Source of the DNA: Sulfurovum sp.
GTDB lineage: Bacteria; Campylobacterota; Campylobacteria; Campylobacterales; Sulfurovaceae
Length of the DNA stretch: 64,000 bases
Assembly (NCBI GenBank): GCA_027068485.1
Contig: JAMOSB010000035.1
Location: 1 to 64,000 of the forward strand
Reading direction: 5' to 3'
The notes beneath the pieces were generated by a model, which saw only the letters and a list, made by a program, of their open reading frames with translations, ran no database searches and had not been told where the DNA came from. A program made the translations under genes and the position numbers. Shown one piece after another: positions 35,433 to 44,388 of the stretch. Each line of letters begins with the position of its first letter. The stretch's first letter is position 1.

Positions 35433-36986
35433 TCACTCAGAGGTGATACCCGCTAAGTGTTTGGCAAATCGCTCAGGCTCGATAAAGCCTGTCAAGCTCT
35501 TGGAGGGGAGGAAGTGGTTTTGGGTATCAAAGAAGATGATATTGGGTGCTCCAAATAGCTTATACTGCTTGAGGAGTGCCTTATCCTCATCGGTATAGGC
35601 AGTCACATCGATATGGATAAAGGTAAAGGCTTTTAACGCCTCTTGTACTGTTGGGTTGGGGAAGGTGATCTCCTCTAGCTCTTTACACGAGGCACACCCT
35701 GCTTTGTAGATATCAACAAGGACAGGCTTCGAACTCTGCTCTACCTCCGCCATCAGACGACTCACTGAGTAGCCTTGATCGCCTTTGGCATCAGAGGGGA
35801 GTAGGCGACTGAGCATCAGCAGTGCCATGAGGAGCATCAAGACCCCAAAGAACTTAGAGACTAGACTCATCCACCCCCCAGGCTTGGGGATAAAGCGACT
35901 CGCACCTGCTCCTACAAGGAGGAGTGGGACTCCCGCCCCTACGCCCATCACAAAGAGTGCTACCCCTCCAAGGAGGGCTTTGCCTGTCAAGACGATAAAC
36001 AAAATCGCCCCACTAATAATCGGTGCGGTACACGCCCCCACAATCAACGCAGACAACGCACCCATAATCGCCGTACCGACTAAGCCCCCTTGGGTTCCTG
36101 CCTTGTCACTGACACCATTGAGTTTGGCTTGCCATGAGGCGGGAAGTACCAACTCAAAGTACCCAAAGAGGGAGAAGGCAAGTGCGACAAAGATCCCCGC
36201 TACAGGGAGAATCACCCACGGATTGTTGAGATTGGCTTGGAGGTCAAAGTCTAGTAGCCCTGCTACCACCCCGATAATGGCATACATCAGTGCCATCGAG
36301 AGGACATAGACCAATGAGATCATAATCGCTTTAGACTTCTTCACCTCTCCCTCTTGGTTGGCTTGCTGTAGAATGATAGAGGAGAGGATCGGAATCATCG
36401 GCAAGATACAGGGTGTGAGTGCCATCAAAAGCCCCGCAATAAAGAAGAGTAGCACGATAAACACCCAACTCTCATTGGCCAAGGCATCAGCAATCTTATC
36501 GGTATTGCCACTCTTGACAAGTGCCATCATCTTATCGATAAAGCTCACTTCACCTCTACCCTTGAAGTGAAACTCTTTGGTGATAGGCTGATAGCAGATC
36601 CCCCGATCTGAACACGCCTCAAACCCAATCGCAAGGGTATACTCCCCTGCCACACGCTCCTCTATCATCGCTCGTGGGATCGTGACGCGTATCTGCTTCT
36701 CATAGACACTATCCCCATCGAGTAGGTGGGGGGTGGGCTTGGTGACGGTGAGTGGCAGTGTGGTGGGTTTGCTAATCGTATAGGAGAGAGAGTCGGCGTA
36801 GATATGGATACTCTTAGCAATCGTAATTGTCGTCTCGATCTGCTCACCCCTCTCTATAGCTTGGACTTGAAACGCCTCATCGGGAGAGAGGAACTTCTGC
36901 TGTGTCGCACCACCCCCAAATCCTGCGTAGAGCCAAGTAGTGGGTAACAGCAGTAACAAAAAGACTATTTTGACCATATTTTTCAT
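35433..36986 (-). CDS. dsbD: Thiol:disulfide interchange protein DsbD
   Basis: About 517 residues from ATG at 36986 (MKNMVKIVFLLLLLPTTWLYA signal). N-terminal periplasmic domain with the redox Cys pair in FEACSDRGICYQP; a central block of eight hydrophobic segments with membrane Cys in LTPCILPMIPI and GACTAPII; C-terminal thioredoxin-like domain with CASC in IYKAGCASCKELEEI. It carries electrons from cytoplasmic thioredoxin to the periplasm for cytochrome c maturation and disulfide repair. Divergent from the YyaL-like gene with only about 70 bases between them. Confidence 0.94.
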   Translation of the reverse strand: MKNMVKIVFLLLLLPTTWLYAGFGGGATQQKFLSPDEAFQVQAIERGEQIETTITIAKSIHIYADSLSYTISKPTTLPLTVTKPTPHLLDGDSVYEKQIRVTIPRAMIEERVAGEYTLAIGFEACSDRGICYQPITKEFHFKGRGEVSFIDKMMALVKSGNTDKIADALANESWVFIVLLFFIAGLLMALTPCILPMIPILSSIILQQANQEGEVKKSKAIMISLVYVLSMALMYAIIGVVAGLLDFDLQANLNNPWVILPVAGIFVALAFSLFGYFELVLPASWQAKLNGVSDKAGTQGGLVGTAIMGALSALIVGACTAPIISGAILFIVLTGKALLGGVALFVMGVGAGVPLLLVGAGASRFIPKPGGWMSLVSKFFGVLMLLMALLMLSRLLPSDAKGDQGYSVSRLMAEVEQSSKPVLVDIYKAGCASCKELEEITFPNPTVQEALKAFTFIHIDVTAYTDEDKALLKQYKLFGAPNIIFFDTQNHFLPSKSLTGFIEPERFAKHLAGITSE

Positions 36987-37055
36987 TTTCTCTTTTCTCT
37001 CTTTAAAATTTAATTGTATTATTATAGTCACAATAGTTTAACTAAGGTAGACAAA

Positions 37056-38795
37056 ATGGCAAATCATCTTAAAAATGAGTTCTCCCCGTATCTCCAACAG
37101 CACGCGAATGATCCCATCGCATGGTACCCGTGGGGTGAAGAGGCACTCACGAAAGCACGCACCGAGCAGAAACCTATCTTTCTCTCTATTGGCTATAGCT
37201 CTTGTCACTGGTGTCGCGTCATGGCAGAGGAGTCCTTTGGCGAGGAGGCGATTGCTACGATACTCAATCGAGAGTTTATCTCTATAATGGTAGACAAAGA
37301 GGAGCGTCCTGATCTCGATAGCTACTTTCAAGCGATCTACCGTATCATGAATGGAAGCGAAGGGGGGTGGCCCACTTCACTCTTCTTGAGTGACCACCTC
37401 AAGCCCTTCTATAGTGCGACCTATATCCCCGATGAACCAAAGTATGCAATGATGAGCTTCTCCTCGCTCCTTGAGGTCATCACCCATAAGTACACCCATG
37501 AGAAGAAGACCCTACTCACCGAAGCCAACCGTGTATTGGCACAGCTCCACCCCAAAAAAGAGTCGATCCAAGCGACCAAGCTAGACCGCTCTATTGTCGA
37601 TCGCTACCGTATCCAAGCCCAAGGACTCTTTGACCAGCAAGCAGGGGGCTTTAGCACTTCTCCAAAGTTTCCTCAGACGACCACACTCTCTACACTCCTT
37701 GATATCTACACCCTCACCCAAGATACCTCTACCCTTGAGATGGTGGAGATGACACTCAAAGCGATGGCACAAGGGGGGCTACGAGACAGTATCGATGGGG
37801 GGTTCTACCGCTATACGACCGATGAGGCGTGGAGAGATCCACACTTTGAGAAGATGACCTATGACCAAGCCCACCTAAGTGATCTCTACCTCCAAGCCTA
37901 CCACACCACACAAGACCCCTTCTATCGGAATATCGCCTTTGAGACTTTGGAGTTTATGCTAGAGAAGATGTCAGACGATGGACTCTTCTACACCGCCTCC
38001 AACCAACACACCCAAGCCTATGCCTCCCTCACTGCCCAAGAGGCACGCCATGCCTTTGACAAAGCCAAAATCCCTACAAAAGCCCATGATGCCCTTATCG
38101 AAGCACTCCACCTTGGTGTAGAGTCCTCTATCCTCCGTGTCGATACACAACACGCCCAAACCCTCCCCTACTACCCTGAGGCACACCAAGCTCTCAAAGC
38201 ACTCCGAGCCACACGCGACTATCCTGCTATCGATACCAAGATTATCCTCTCGTGGAGTGCGATGATGACAACGAGCCTACTCAAAGCCAGTCACCTTGAG
38301 CCACGCTACCTCACTCCCGCCCTTCATGCACTCGATCAACTCCTCACGACCTTCTATCATAATGATACACTCTTTCATACCACTATCAGAGGAGAGACCC
38401 CAACAATTGAGGCGTTTTTGGAGGATTATGCCTACCTCTCTGAGACCCTCCTCTACGCCTATGAGGTGACCTCTGATGAGGTGTTTCTTATCACTGCGAC
38501 CAAGCTTCTCAACAGTGCCATAGAGCAGTACTACCTTGCAGGGCGTTGGCGTGTAACCCAAGGGGAGTTTGAGACCTATGCGACACTTCTCGATAGCCCC
38601 TACACTTCCCCCGTCGCGATCGTTCTCCAAGCCCTTCAAGCCCTGAGCGTTCTTGTCGATCCTGTCTATCTGAAGTTTGTCTTTAAGACGCTAGAGTTTC
38701 ACTCCTATGACCTGATGCGTCAACCTATCTCTACCCCTGCGATGAGCCAGACAGTGATTGGCTACCTTCAAGGCGAGAGGGTATTGAAGCTATAG
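37056..38795 (+). CDS. YyaL/DUF255-type thioredoxin-domain protein
   Basis: About 579 residues. The N-terminal DUF255 thioredoxin-like domain has [40 protein letters not shown] (CxxC in CHWC) and [20 protein letters not shown]. The rest is an (alpha/alpha)-barrel-like region ([33 protein letters not shown]). Family members are about 650-700 residues, so this one is short at the C-terminus. Function of the family is unclear; spermatogenesis-associated protein 20 is a eukaryotic relative. ATG at 37056 matches the family start. Confidence 0.88.
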   Translation: MANHLKNEFSPYLQQHANDPIAWYPWGEEALTKARTEQKPIFLSIGYSSCHWCRVMAEESFGEEAIATILNREFISIMVDKEERPDLDSYFQAIYRIMNGSEGGWPTSLFLSDHLKPFYSATYIPDEPKYAMMSFSSLLEVITHKYTHEKKTLLTEANRVLAQLHPKKESIQATKLDRSIVDRYRIQAQGLFDQQAGGFSTSPKFPQTTTLSTLLDIYTLTQDTSTLEMVEMTLKAMAQGGLRDSIDGGFYRYTTDEAWRDPHFEKMTYDQAHLSDLYLQAYHTTQDPFYRNIAFETLEFMLEKMSDDGLFYTASNQHTQAYASLTAQEARHAFDKAKIPTKAHDALIEALHLGVESSILRVDTQHAQTLPYYPEAHQALKALRATRDYPAIDTKIILSWSAMMTTSLLKASHLEPRYLTPALHALDQLLTTFYHNDTLFHTTIRGETPTIEAFLEDYAYLSETLLYAYEVTSDEVFLITATKLLNSAIEQYYLAGRWRVTQGEFETYATLLDSPYTSPVAIVLQALQALSVLVDPVYLKFVFKTLEFHSYDLMRQPISTPAMSQTVIGYLQGERVLKL

Positions 38796-38799
38796 ATGC

Positions 38800-38805
38800 T
38801 ATAAT
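38800..38805 (+). promoter_or_regulatory. -10 box seven bases from the DUF1538 start codon
   Basis: TATAAT lies seven bases before the ATG at 38813, so transcription would start at or next to the start codon. There is no Shine-Dalgarno sequence in between (CCTCCCC), consistent with a leaderless mRNA. An alternative is read-through from the upstream gene, whose stop is 18 bases away. Confidence 0.4.
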
Positions 38806-38812
38806 CCTCCCC

Positions 38813-40318
38813 ATGAAAGAAAGTATCAAACTATTTATGCATGATCTCAGAAACTCTCTGATGGATCTGCTCCCTATTATTGTTGTTGTGGCACTATTTC
38901 AAGGGTTGATTATCCAGTCGATGCCAGAGAACCTCCTCTCTATCATTATTGGGTTATCTATCGTTGCGGTGGGGTTGGCACTCTTTATTCGAGGGCTAGA
39001 GCTAGGGATCTTTCCTATCGGAGAGGGCTTGGCTATCGACTTTGCACGCAAAGGCTCAGTCTTTTGGCTTCTGACTTTTGCCTTTACGATTGGCTTCTCT
39101 ACCACCATTGCAGAACCCGCTCTCATCGCCATCGCCCAAAAAGCCTCAGTGATCTCCCATGGACTCATTGATGCCTTTTGGCTCCGTATGACCGTAGCAC
39201 TCTCCGTGGGCTTTGCCATCGCACTAGGTACCCTGCGTATCTTGCTAGGACACCCTATCGCCTACTATATTATCAGTGGCTATATCTTGGTGGTGATTGT
39301 GACCTTTTTTGCCCCCAAGGAGATCATCGGACTCGCCTACGATAGTGGGGGAGTGACCACCTCGACGGTGACGGTGCCTCTTGTTGCGGCACTGGGTATC
39401 GGACTCGCCTCAAGTATCAAGGGGCGTAACCCCGCCATCGATGGCTTTGGACTCATCGCCTTTGCGTCACTCACCCCGATGATATTTGTCCAGATCTATG
39501 GTATCATCGTCTATCACCTCAGTGACCTCCCTACGACCACGACACTCCTACAAGAGGGGATTGAGCAGAGTAAATCTATCGCAGCGACCTACACCTTCTC
39601 GGCGATGGATACCTTTATGGAGCTGATTGGGGTCATTAAAGATGTCGCCCCAATCCTGATTGTGATCTTCTTTTTTCAGTATATTATCATTAAGAAGCCC
39701 GTCTCACATCTCAAGCGGATTGTTGCGGGGATTGGGATGGTGGTCTTGGGGTTGTATGCCTTTATCATTGGGTTGGAGATGGGGCTATTTCCTATCGGGG
39801 AGAGTATCGCCTTTCAGCTCACACAGATGAACAACTTTCTACTTGTCTACCTCTTTGCCTTTCTCATAGGCTTCTCCACCACCATGGCAGAACCCGCACT
39901 CCTTGCGATTGCGATTAAGGCAGAAGAGATCAGTGAGGGGCGTATCAAGCAGAATATTTTGCGTATCATCGTCGCATTGGGTGTTGCCATTGGTATTGCA
40001 CTCGGCTCCTTTCGGCTTATCTCAGGAGATCCTATCCACTACTATATCATCGCAGGGTATATCCTCGTCATACTCTTCACCTACTTCGCACCCAAGTATA
40101 TCATCCCTATCGCCTACGATAGTGGAGGGGTAACCACCTCAACAGTGACCGTTCCACTAGTCGCAGCACTTGGGCTAGGACTCGCCCAAAACCTCCAATG
40201 GTGTGATCCACTCATTGATGGGTTTGGGCTTATCGCCTTTGCATCGCTCTTTCCGATGCTCACTGTCATGGGGTATGGTATCCATGCAGAGTACTACAAA
40301 AAAGGAGTAACACAATGA
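38813..40318 (+). CDS. Double DUF1538 membrane protein, possible cation/H+ antiporter
   Basis: 501 residues, very hydrophobic, with a clear internal duplication. Half one (about 1-245) and half two (about 260-500) each contain a GFSTT(I/M)AEPAL(I/L)AIA motif and the identical stretch [20 protein letters not shown] followed by [11 protein letters not shown]. Both halves match DUF1538 (PF07556). I recall that a two-component pair of DUF1538 proteins from Halomonas (UmpAB) was reported as a Na+/H+ antiporter; this protein would be the two halves in one chain. Conserved acidic and Ser/Thr residues within the repeats could form the ion path. Next come a PII-like protein (4-base overlap) and a CBS protein, which suggests allosteric control by nucleotides. 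Confidence 0.85.
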   Translation: MKESIKLFMHDLRNSLMDLLPIIVVVALFQGLIIQSMPENLLSIIIGLSIVAVGLALFIRGLELGIFPIGEGLAIDFARKGSVFWLLTFAFTIGFSTTIAEPALIAIAQKASVISHGLIDAFWLRMTVALSVGFAIALGTLRILLGHPIAYYIISGYILVVIVTFFAPKEIIGLAYDSGGVTTSTVTVPLVAALGIGLASSIKGRNPAIDGFGLIAFASLTPMIFVQIYGIIVYHLSDLPTTTTLLQEGIEQSKSIAATYTFSAMDTFMELIGVIKDVAPILIVIFFFQYIIIKKPVSHLKRIVAGIGMVVLGLYAFIIGLEMGLFPIGESIAFQLTQMNNFLLVYLFAFLIGFSTTMAEPALLAIAIKAEEISEGRIKQNILRIIVALGVAIGIALGSFRLISGDPIHYYIIAGYILVILFTYFAPKYIIPIAYDSGGVTTSTVTVPLVAALGLGLAQNLQWCDPLIDGFGLIAFASLFPMLTVMGYGIHAEYYKKGVTQ

Positions 40319-40665
40319 AATTTACCGCACTCATTACCATCATACAAGATAGCGATGAAGAGGAGGCGATCAAGGTTGCCAAAGAGGCTGGAGCAGGGAG
40401 CGTGACCATCATTCATGGTAAAAATATTGGACTCAAGGAGAAGAAAGTCTTTTTTGGATTGACCCTTGAAGAGAACATCTCCGTACTCCTCTTTATCCTC
40501 CCATTGCGTTCGAGTATGAAGGTGATGAAGGCACTGAGAGTCTCCTTTGACCTTGACAACCCAGAGAACTCAGGTATCGCCTTCACCTTCCCACTTAGCC
40601 ATGTCGCAGGACTCAATACCGAAGAGCTTCATAAGTTTGAAGACAATGTTAAAATCATGCTATAA
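40315..40665 (+). CDS. PII-like regulatory protein
   Basis: 116 residues. The beta-alpha-beta order ([67 protein letters not shown]) is that of a ferredoxin-like PII fold, with a short segment ([15 protein letters not shown]) where PII proteins carry the T-loop. No uridylylation Tyr in a classic RGxEYxV context is seen. It overlaps the DUF1538 stop by four bases (ATGA) and lies 11 bases before the CBS gene. It probably binds a small molecule and controls the transporter. Confidence 0.75.
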   Translation: MKFTALITIIQDSDEEEAIKVAKEAGAGSVTIIHGKNIGLKEKKVFFGLTLEENISVLLFILPLRSSMKVMKALRVSFDLDNPENSGIAFTFPLSHVAGLNTEELHKFEDNVKIML

Positions 40666-40676
40666 GGAGCAAAATA

Positions 40677-41069
40677 ATGTTAGTCAAAAATGTCATGACC
40701 CCTCAAGGGCAACTCATCATCGTATCACCTATGGCAACTGTACGGGAGGCACTCGGACTCATGAAAAAGCATGGGGTTCGCTCAGTCATTGTGAGTAAGA
40801 CCAAGCCCGATAGTGCCTATGGACTTCTCACCTTTAAAAATATCCTACAGAGCATCATCGCAGAGGATGGGGATATCGACCTACTCAATGTCTATGATAT
40901 CGCCTCTACCCCTGCAATCTCAGTCTCTGCCAAGCTCAATGTCAAGTATGCTGCTCGCATGATGGTACAGAGTAGTATTAAGCGGATTTTAGTGATTGAT
41001 GAGAATGAGCTTAAAGGGATACTTACCATGACCGATATCATTGGGATACTGATGGATAGTGTCGAGTAG
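40677..41069 (+). CDS. CBS-domain pair protein
   Basis: 130 residues forming two CBS domains: LVKNVMTPQGQLIIVSPMAT with REALGLMKKHGVRSVIV, then YDIASTPAISVSAKLNVKYA with AARMMVQSSIKRILVIDENE and LKGILTMTDIIGIL. CBS pairs bind adenine nucleotides. As the last gene of the DUF1538-PII-CBS operon it is probably a second nucleotide sensor for the transporter. A GGAG ribosome site precedes the ATG. Confidence 0.88.
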   Translation: MLVKNVMTPQGQLIIVSPMATVREALGLMKKHGVRSVIVSKTKPDSAYGLLTFKNILQSIIAEDGDIDLLNVYDIASTPAISVSAKLNVKYAARMMVQSSIKRILVIDENELKGILTMTDIIGILMDSVE

Positions 41070-41112
41070 TAGAGTCTCTTGGGGGTGTGGGGGACTTTTA
41101 CATAAAAGTAGC

Positions 41113-41118
41113 TATAAT
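41113..41118 (+). promoter_or_regulatory. -10 box six bases from the small lipoprotein start codon
   Basis: TATAAT lies six bases before the ATG at 41125 with only CCCCCT-type sequence between, so the mRNA would be leaderless or nearly so, as at the DUF1538 gene. Confidence 0.45.
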
Positions 41119-41124
41119 CCCCCT

Positions 41125-41277
41125 ATGAAAACATTACTAGTAACCTCGACTTTGACCCTTCTCTTACTCTCGGGCTGTACACAGATTGTGACGGCTCCTA
41201 TCGCACTCGCAGGGAGTGCGGCTAGTGCTACGATTGATGTAGCAGGAAGTGCTGTTGGTGCGGTGACACCTGATTAA
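41125..41277 (+). CDS. Small lipoprotein
   Basis: 50 residues: MKTLLVTSTLTLLLLSGC is a signal with lipobox LLSGC, leaving a mature peptide of about 33 residues rich in Ala/Gly/Val (QIVTAPIALAGSAASATIDV). Similar short lipoproteins with a (V)TAP motif after the Cys are found in other Proteobacteria; no function is known to me. The frame is open further upstream but the lipoprotein signal fixes this start. It follows the CBS gene by 55 bases. Confidence 0.65.
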   Translation: MKTLLVTSTLTLLLLSGCTQIVTAPIALAGSAASATIDVAGSAVGAVTPD

Positions 41278-41298
41278 TCACACGCTATGCCTCTCGCC

Positions 41299-41598
41299 CT
41301 AGTGGCGTTTGGCATTTTTAAACTCTGCTATCTCACTCTCCACCATCGCATTAATCATCCGTACATAGAGATCATTGATAAGATTGGGAGAGAGATCGAG
41401 TGAGATAGCTCGCTCTCGTGCCTTAGAGATTACGGCATTGATACGATCTTCTGCTTTTACCTCTTCTATACTTGTCTTAAAGTGTGCTATCTGTTTAATA
41501 TAATCATTTCGTTTGGCAATAAGGGTTACAATCTCCTCATCAACGCTATCGATCGCTTCGCGTGCTTGGGTCAGTGTGTCGCACTCTTTGGGTTGCAT
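41299..41598 (-). CDS. Chorismate mutase type II, PchB-like
   Basis: 99 residues, all helical: PKECDTLTQAREAIDSVDEE, IVTLIAKRNDYIKQIAHFK, ERINAVISKARERA, and a C-terminal helix IAEFK. The AroQ pattern of a first helix with REAIDxxDxxI, Arg/Lys at the expected active-site positions and a four-helix length match, and the sequence resembles isochorismate pyruvate lyase PchB. No siderophore genes are near, so a chorismate mutase role in Phe/Tyr synthesis is more likely. It lies alone between the small lipoprotein and dnaK. Confidence 0.75.
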   Translation of the reverse strand: MQPKECDTLTQAREAIDSVDEEIVTLIAKRNDYIKQIAHFKTSIEEVKAEDRINAVISKARERAISLDLSPNLINDLYVRMINAMVESEIAEFKNAKRH

Positions 41599-41687
41599 AG
41601 TAGTATCCTTTTCATAAAATCAAATGAAAACTATTATAGCTTATTTAGATTAAGGGGGTGAGGGATTTGGAGAGAGAAAAGGGTGCC

Positions 41688-41710
41688 TAGCTCCCAATGG
41701 TAGGGAGCTA
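41688..41710 (-). terminator. Stem-loop after dnaK
   Basis: A perfect 8-bp stem TAGCTCCC/GGGAGCTA with a 7-base loop, followed on the minus strand by GGCACCCTTTTCTCTC. A second small hairpin (CACCCC...GGGGTG) lies between it and the dnaK stop. Good candidate terminator of grpE-dnaK. Confidence 0.6.
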
Positions 41711-41736
41711 CACACCCCGTGGGGTGGTGGGGTAGA

Positions 41737-43620
41737 CTACTCTACCTCTGCATCAATGACATCATCATCGTCTGCTTTTTTAGCACTTGGGTTTGCACCC
41801 TCTTGTCCACCCTGCTCTTTGGCATACATCGCTTCAGCAAGTTTATGAGACTTCTCAGTGAGGACTTTGACTTTCTCTTCGATCTGCTCTTTGGTTGCAG
41901 AGTCATCTTTGAGTGTCGCCTCTAGCTCTTCGATCGCTTTTTCGATAGTCGCTTTCTCTGTCGCATCGAAGTTTTCACCAAGGTCACTGAGTGACTTGCG
42001 TGTCTGGTGTACCAACGCATCGGCTTGGTTGCGTGTCTCTACAACCTCTTTGCGTTTCTCATCTTCTGCTTTGTGTGCTTCTGCATCTTGTACCATCTTC
42101 TCGACCTCTTCATCAGAGAGTCCTGACGAACCAGTGATTTTGATATCTTGTGACTTACCAGTTCCTTTATCTTGTGCGGTTACCGTCAAGATACCATTCG
42201 CATCGATATCAAATGTCACTTCAATCTGTGGCACGCCTCTTGGAGCGGCTGGGATATCTCTTAGCTCAAACATACCCAGTGACTTGTTGTCTTTACTAAA
42301 CTCTCTCTCCCCTTGAAGGACATGGAGGCTTACTGCGGGTTGATTATCTTCCGCTGTTGAGAAGACTTGTGACTTCTTCGCTGGGATTGTTGTCCCTTTT
42401 TCGATCACTTTAGTTGTCACTCCACCGAGTGTCTCGATACCAAGGCTAAGAGGTGTTACATCAAGAAGCAATACATCTTTGACATCCCCTGCAAGTACCC
42501 CACCTTGAATCGCAGCACCTAGAGCAACCACCTCATCAGGGTTGACAGATTTGTTGAGCTCTTTACCAAAGAACTTCTTCATCTCCTCTTGTACCAATGG
42601 GACGCGTGTCGAACCACCGACCATCACAATCTCAGCGATATCTGAAGTGTTAAGATCAGCATCATTGAGTACCGCTTGTAGAGTTTTGATTGTACTCTCA
42701 ACCAACTCAGCGATCAATGACTCAAACTTCGCTCGTGTAATTTTCACGATAAGGTGTTTTGGTCCTGACGCATCTGCAGTGATAAATGGTAAGTTGATCT
42801 CAGTCTCTGTGGAGCTTGAGAGCTCTTTTTTGGCTGCCTCTGCGGCATCTTTAACTCTCTGAAGTGCCATTACATCGGCTTTGATATCGATACCAGACTC
42901 TGATTGAAACTCTCCCGCAACATAGTCGATGATCTTGTTGTCAAAGTCATCTCCACCCAAGAATGCATCTCCACCTGTCGCCATAACCTCTACGACATTA
43001 TCACCTGTCTCTAGTGCAGTGACATCAAAAGTCCCCCCACCAAGGTCATAAACGATAATCTGCTCTGCCTCTTTTTTATCTAATCCATAGGCTAGTGCCG
43101 CAGAGGTAGGCTCATTGATAATTCTAAGGACATTGAGTCCTGCGATTGTTCCTGCCTCTTTGGTTGCGGTTCGTTGTGCATCATTGAAGTAGGCAGGTAC
43201 CGTAATAACAGCATCTGTTACTGTCTCACCAAGGTATGCCTCAGCATCCTCTTTCATCTTCATCAACACTTTTGCTGAGATCTCTTGAGGTGTATAGGTC
43301 TTACCTGCAACCTCAATGGCACATGCACCACTTCTATCGATGATATGGTAAGGGAGTTTAGACTGTGCCTCTTTGGCTTTCTCTTCACTCATCATTAGAC
43401 CCATAATTCTCTTGATAGAGTAGATCGTCTTCTCTGGGTTGGTGATCGCTTGTCTCTTCGCAGACTCCCCTACAAGGACTTCACCCTTATCCGTAAAAGC
43501 TACGATAGAAGGCGTTGTATTTTTCCCCTCTTTGTTTGCGATGATTTTTGCTTCACCATTCTCAAATACTGCCATTGCAGAGTTGGTTGTTCCTAAATCT
43601 ATTCCTAATACTTTTGCCAT
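41737..43620 (-). CDS. dnaK: Chaperone DnaK (Hsp70)
   Basis: 627 residues. [20 protein letters not shown], the ATPase motifs [15 protein letters not shown] and [17 protein letters not shown], the linker region [19 protein letters not shown] and substrate-binding domain, ending in an acidic tail [11 protein letters not shown]. Normal length. It folds proteins with GrpE and DnaJ. It is downstream of grpE by 21 bases; the usual upstream hrcA repressor gene is absent here. Confidence 0.98.
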   Translation of the reverse strand: MAKVLGIDLGTTNSAMAVFENGEAKIIANKEGKNTTPSIVAFTDKGEVLVGESAKRQAITNPEKTIYSIKRIMGLMMSEEKAKEAQSKLPYHIIDRSGACAIEVAGKTYTPQEISAKVLMKMKEDAEAYLGETVTDAVITVPAYFNDAQRTATKEAGTIAGLNVLRIINEPTSAALAYGLDKKEAEQIIVYDLGGGTFDVTALETGDNVVEVMATGGDAFLGGDDFDNKIIDYVAGEFQSESGIDIKADVMALQRVKDAAEAAKKELSSSTETEINLPFITADASGPKHLIVKITRAKFESLIAELVESTIKTLQAVLNDADLNTSDIAEIVMVGGSTRVPLVQEEMKKFFGKELNKSVNPDEVVALGAAIQGGVLAGDVKDVLLLDVTPLSLGIETLGGVTTKVIEKGTTIPAKKSQVFSTAEDNQPAVSLHVLQGEREFSKDNKSLGMFELRDIPAAPRGVPQIEVTFDIDANGILTVTAQDKGTGKSQDIKITGSSGLSDEEVEKMVQDAEAHKAEDEKRKEVVETRNQADALVHQTRKSLSDLGENFDATEKATIEKAIEELEATLKDDSATKEQIEEKVKVLTEKSHKLAEAMYAKEQGGQEGANPSAKKADDDDVIDAEVE

Positions 43621-43641
43621 ATTATTATCCTTTAAAAATTA

Positions 43642-44190
43642 TTATTTACAGGTACTCACCATCGCAGGTCTTAAGACTCTGTCTTTGATAGTATAGCCTT
43701 TTTGCATCACTTGTACCACATCACCCGCTTCATGCTCATCACTCTCGACTTGCATAATGGCTTGATGGACTTCAGGGTCAAACTCACCCGAACAGTCTAC
43801 CTCTTTGATACTATTCTTCTCTAGTATCTTCTTGAGCTGTTCAAAGGTAAGCGTGACACCCTCTTTCATATTGGTGAGTAATTCAGAGTTCTCTTCACTC
43901 CCCTCCATAGAGGTGAGTGCATTCTCAAAAGAGTCCATCACTGCCAACAAATCTTTGGCAAAACTCTCATTGGCATAAGAGACGGCATTGCTCTTATCTT
44001 TTTCGAGTCTTCGCTTGGAGTTCTCAAAATCCGCATGGGCTCGTAGATACTTATCTTTATATTCAGCAGCCTCAGCTAGTGCGACTTCTAGGGGATCGAC
44101 TTGAGCTTCCTCTTCTTGGGTCGCTTCTGTCTGCTCCTCTATGGTCTCATCTTTCTGAGATGCTTCAAGATTTTCATTCTCTTGACTCAT
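43642..44190 (-). CDS. grpE: Nucleotide exchange factor GrpE
   Basis: 182 residues. Acidic, Glu/Gln-rich N-terminal tail (to about residue 35), long coiled-coil helix (EAAEYKDKYLRAHADFENSK, the FENxKRR landmark), then the beta-wing domain with VDCSGEFDPEVHQAIMQVES and GYTIKDRVLRPAMV. It swaps ADP for ATP on DnaK. First gene of grpE-dnaK, with a consensus promoter upstream. Confidence 0.96.
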   Translation of the reverse strand: MSQENENLEASQKDETIEEQTEATQEEEAQVDPLEVALAEAAEYKDKYLRAHADFENSKRRLEKDKSNAVSYANESFAKDLLAVMDSFENALTSMEGSEENSELLTNMKEGVTLTFEQLKKILEKNSIKEVDCSGEFDPEVHQAIMQVESDEHEAGDVVQVMQKGYTIKDRVLRPAMVSTCK

Positions 44191-44244
44191 TGAGTGGCTT
44201 CCTTTTTAGTATGATTATTGCATAACTTTCTCATGCTTGGAGGG

Positions 44245-44274
44245 ATTATACAACATTTAGTCACTCTTTGTCAA
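44245..44274 (-). promoter_or_regulatory. Consensus sigma-70 promoter of grpE-dnaK
   Basis: The minus strand reads TTGACA (44274-44269), an 18-base spacer and TATAAT (44250-44245), both perfect hexamers, about 55 bases before the grpE start. The spacer contains AGTCA on the plus strand (44259-44263), one of four such repeats in this gap. No CIRCE (HrcA) or HAIR (HspR) element was found. Confidence 0.75.
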
Positions 44275-44335
44275 GTAATACCTAAATTATTTCAATAAAA
44301 AGAGTTGAGTCACTATGACTAAAGTATAAAAGTCA
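44259..44335. promoter_or_regulatory. Cluster of AGTCA/TGACT repeats between grpE and a GGDEF-EAL gene
   Basis: Four copies: AGTCA at 44259-44263, 44308-44312 and 44331-44335, and TGACT at 44316-44320. Two of them form the palindrome AGTCA-CTA-TGACT (44308-44320), and ATGACT/AGTCAT form another inverted repeat around a 10-base spacer. One arm lies inside the grpE promoter. This may be an operator shared by the two divergent genes; no regulator is known. Confidence 0.4.
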
Positions 44336-44357
44336 TAACTTTGTTATATCCTTATGT

Positions 44358-44363
44358 TATAAT
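44358..44363 (+). promoter_or_regulatory. -10 box of the PAS-GGDEF-EAL gene
   Basis: TATAAT about 25 bases before the ATG at 44389, with GTGAGG as ribosome site. No clear -35. Confidence 0.45.
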
Positions 44364-44388
44364 TTATTCTATATAAGTGAGGTAAAAA

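Noticed and set aside
41059-41124. Longer N-terminus for the small lipoprotein
   Set aside because: The extension has no ribosome site and would bury the lipoprotein signal inside the protein.
44191-44388. CIRCE or HAIR element before grpE
   Set aside because: No TTAGCACTC-N9-GAGTGCTAA or CTTGAGT-N7-ACTCAAG match; only AGTCA/TGACT repeats were found.
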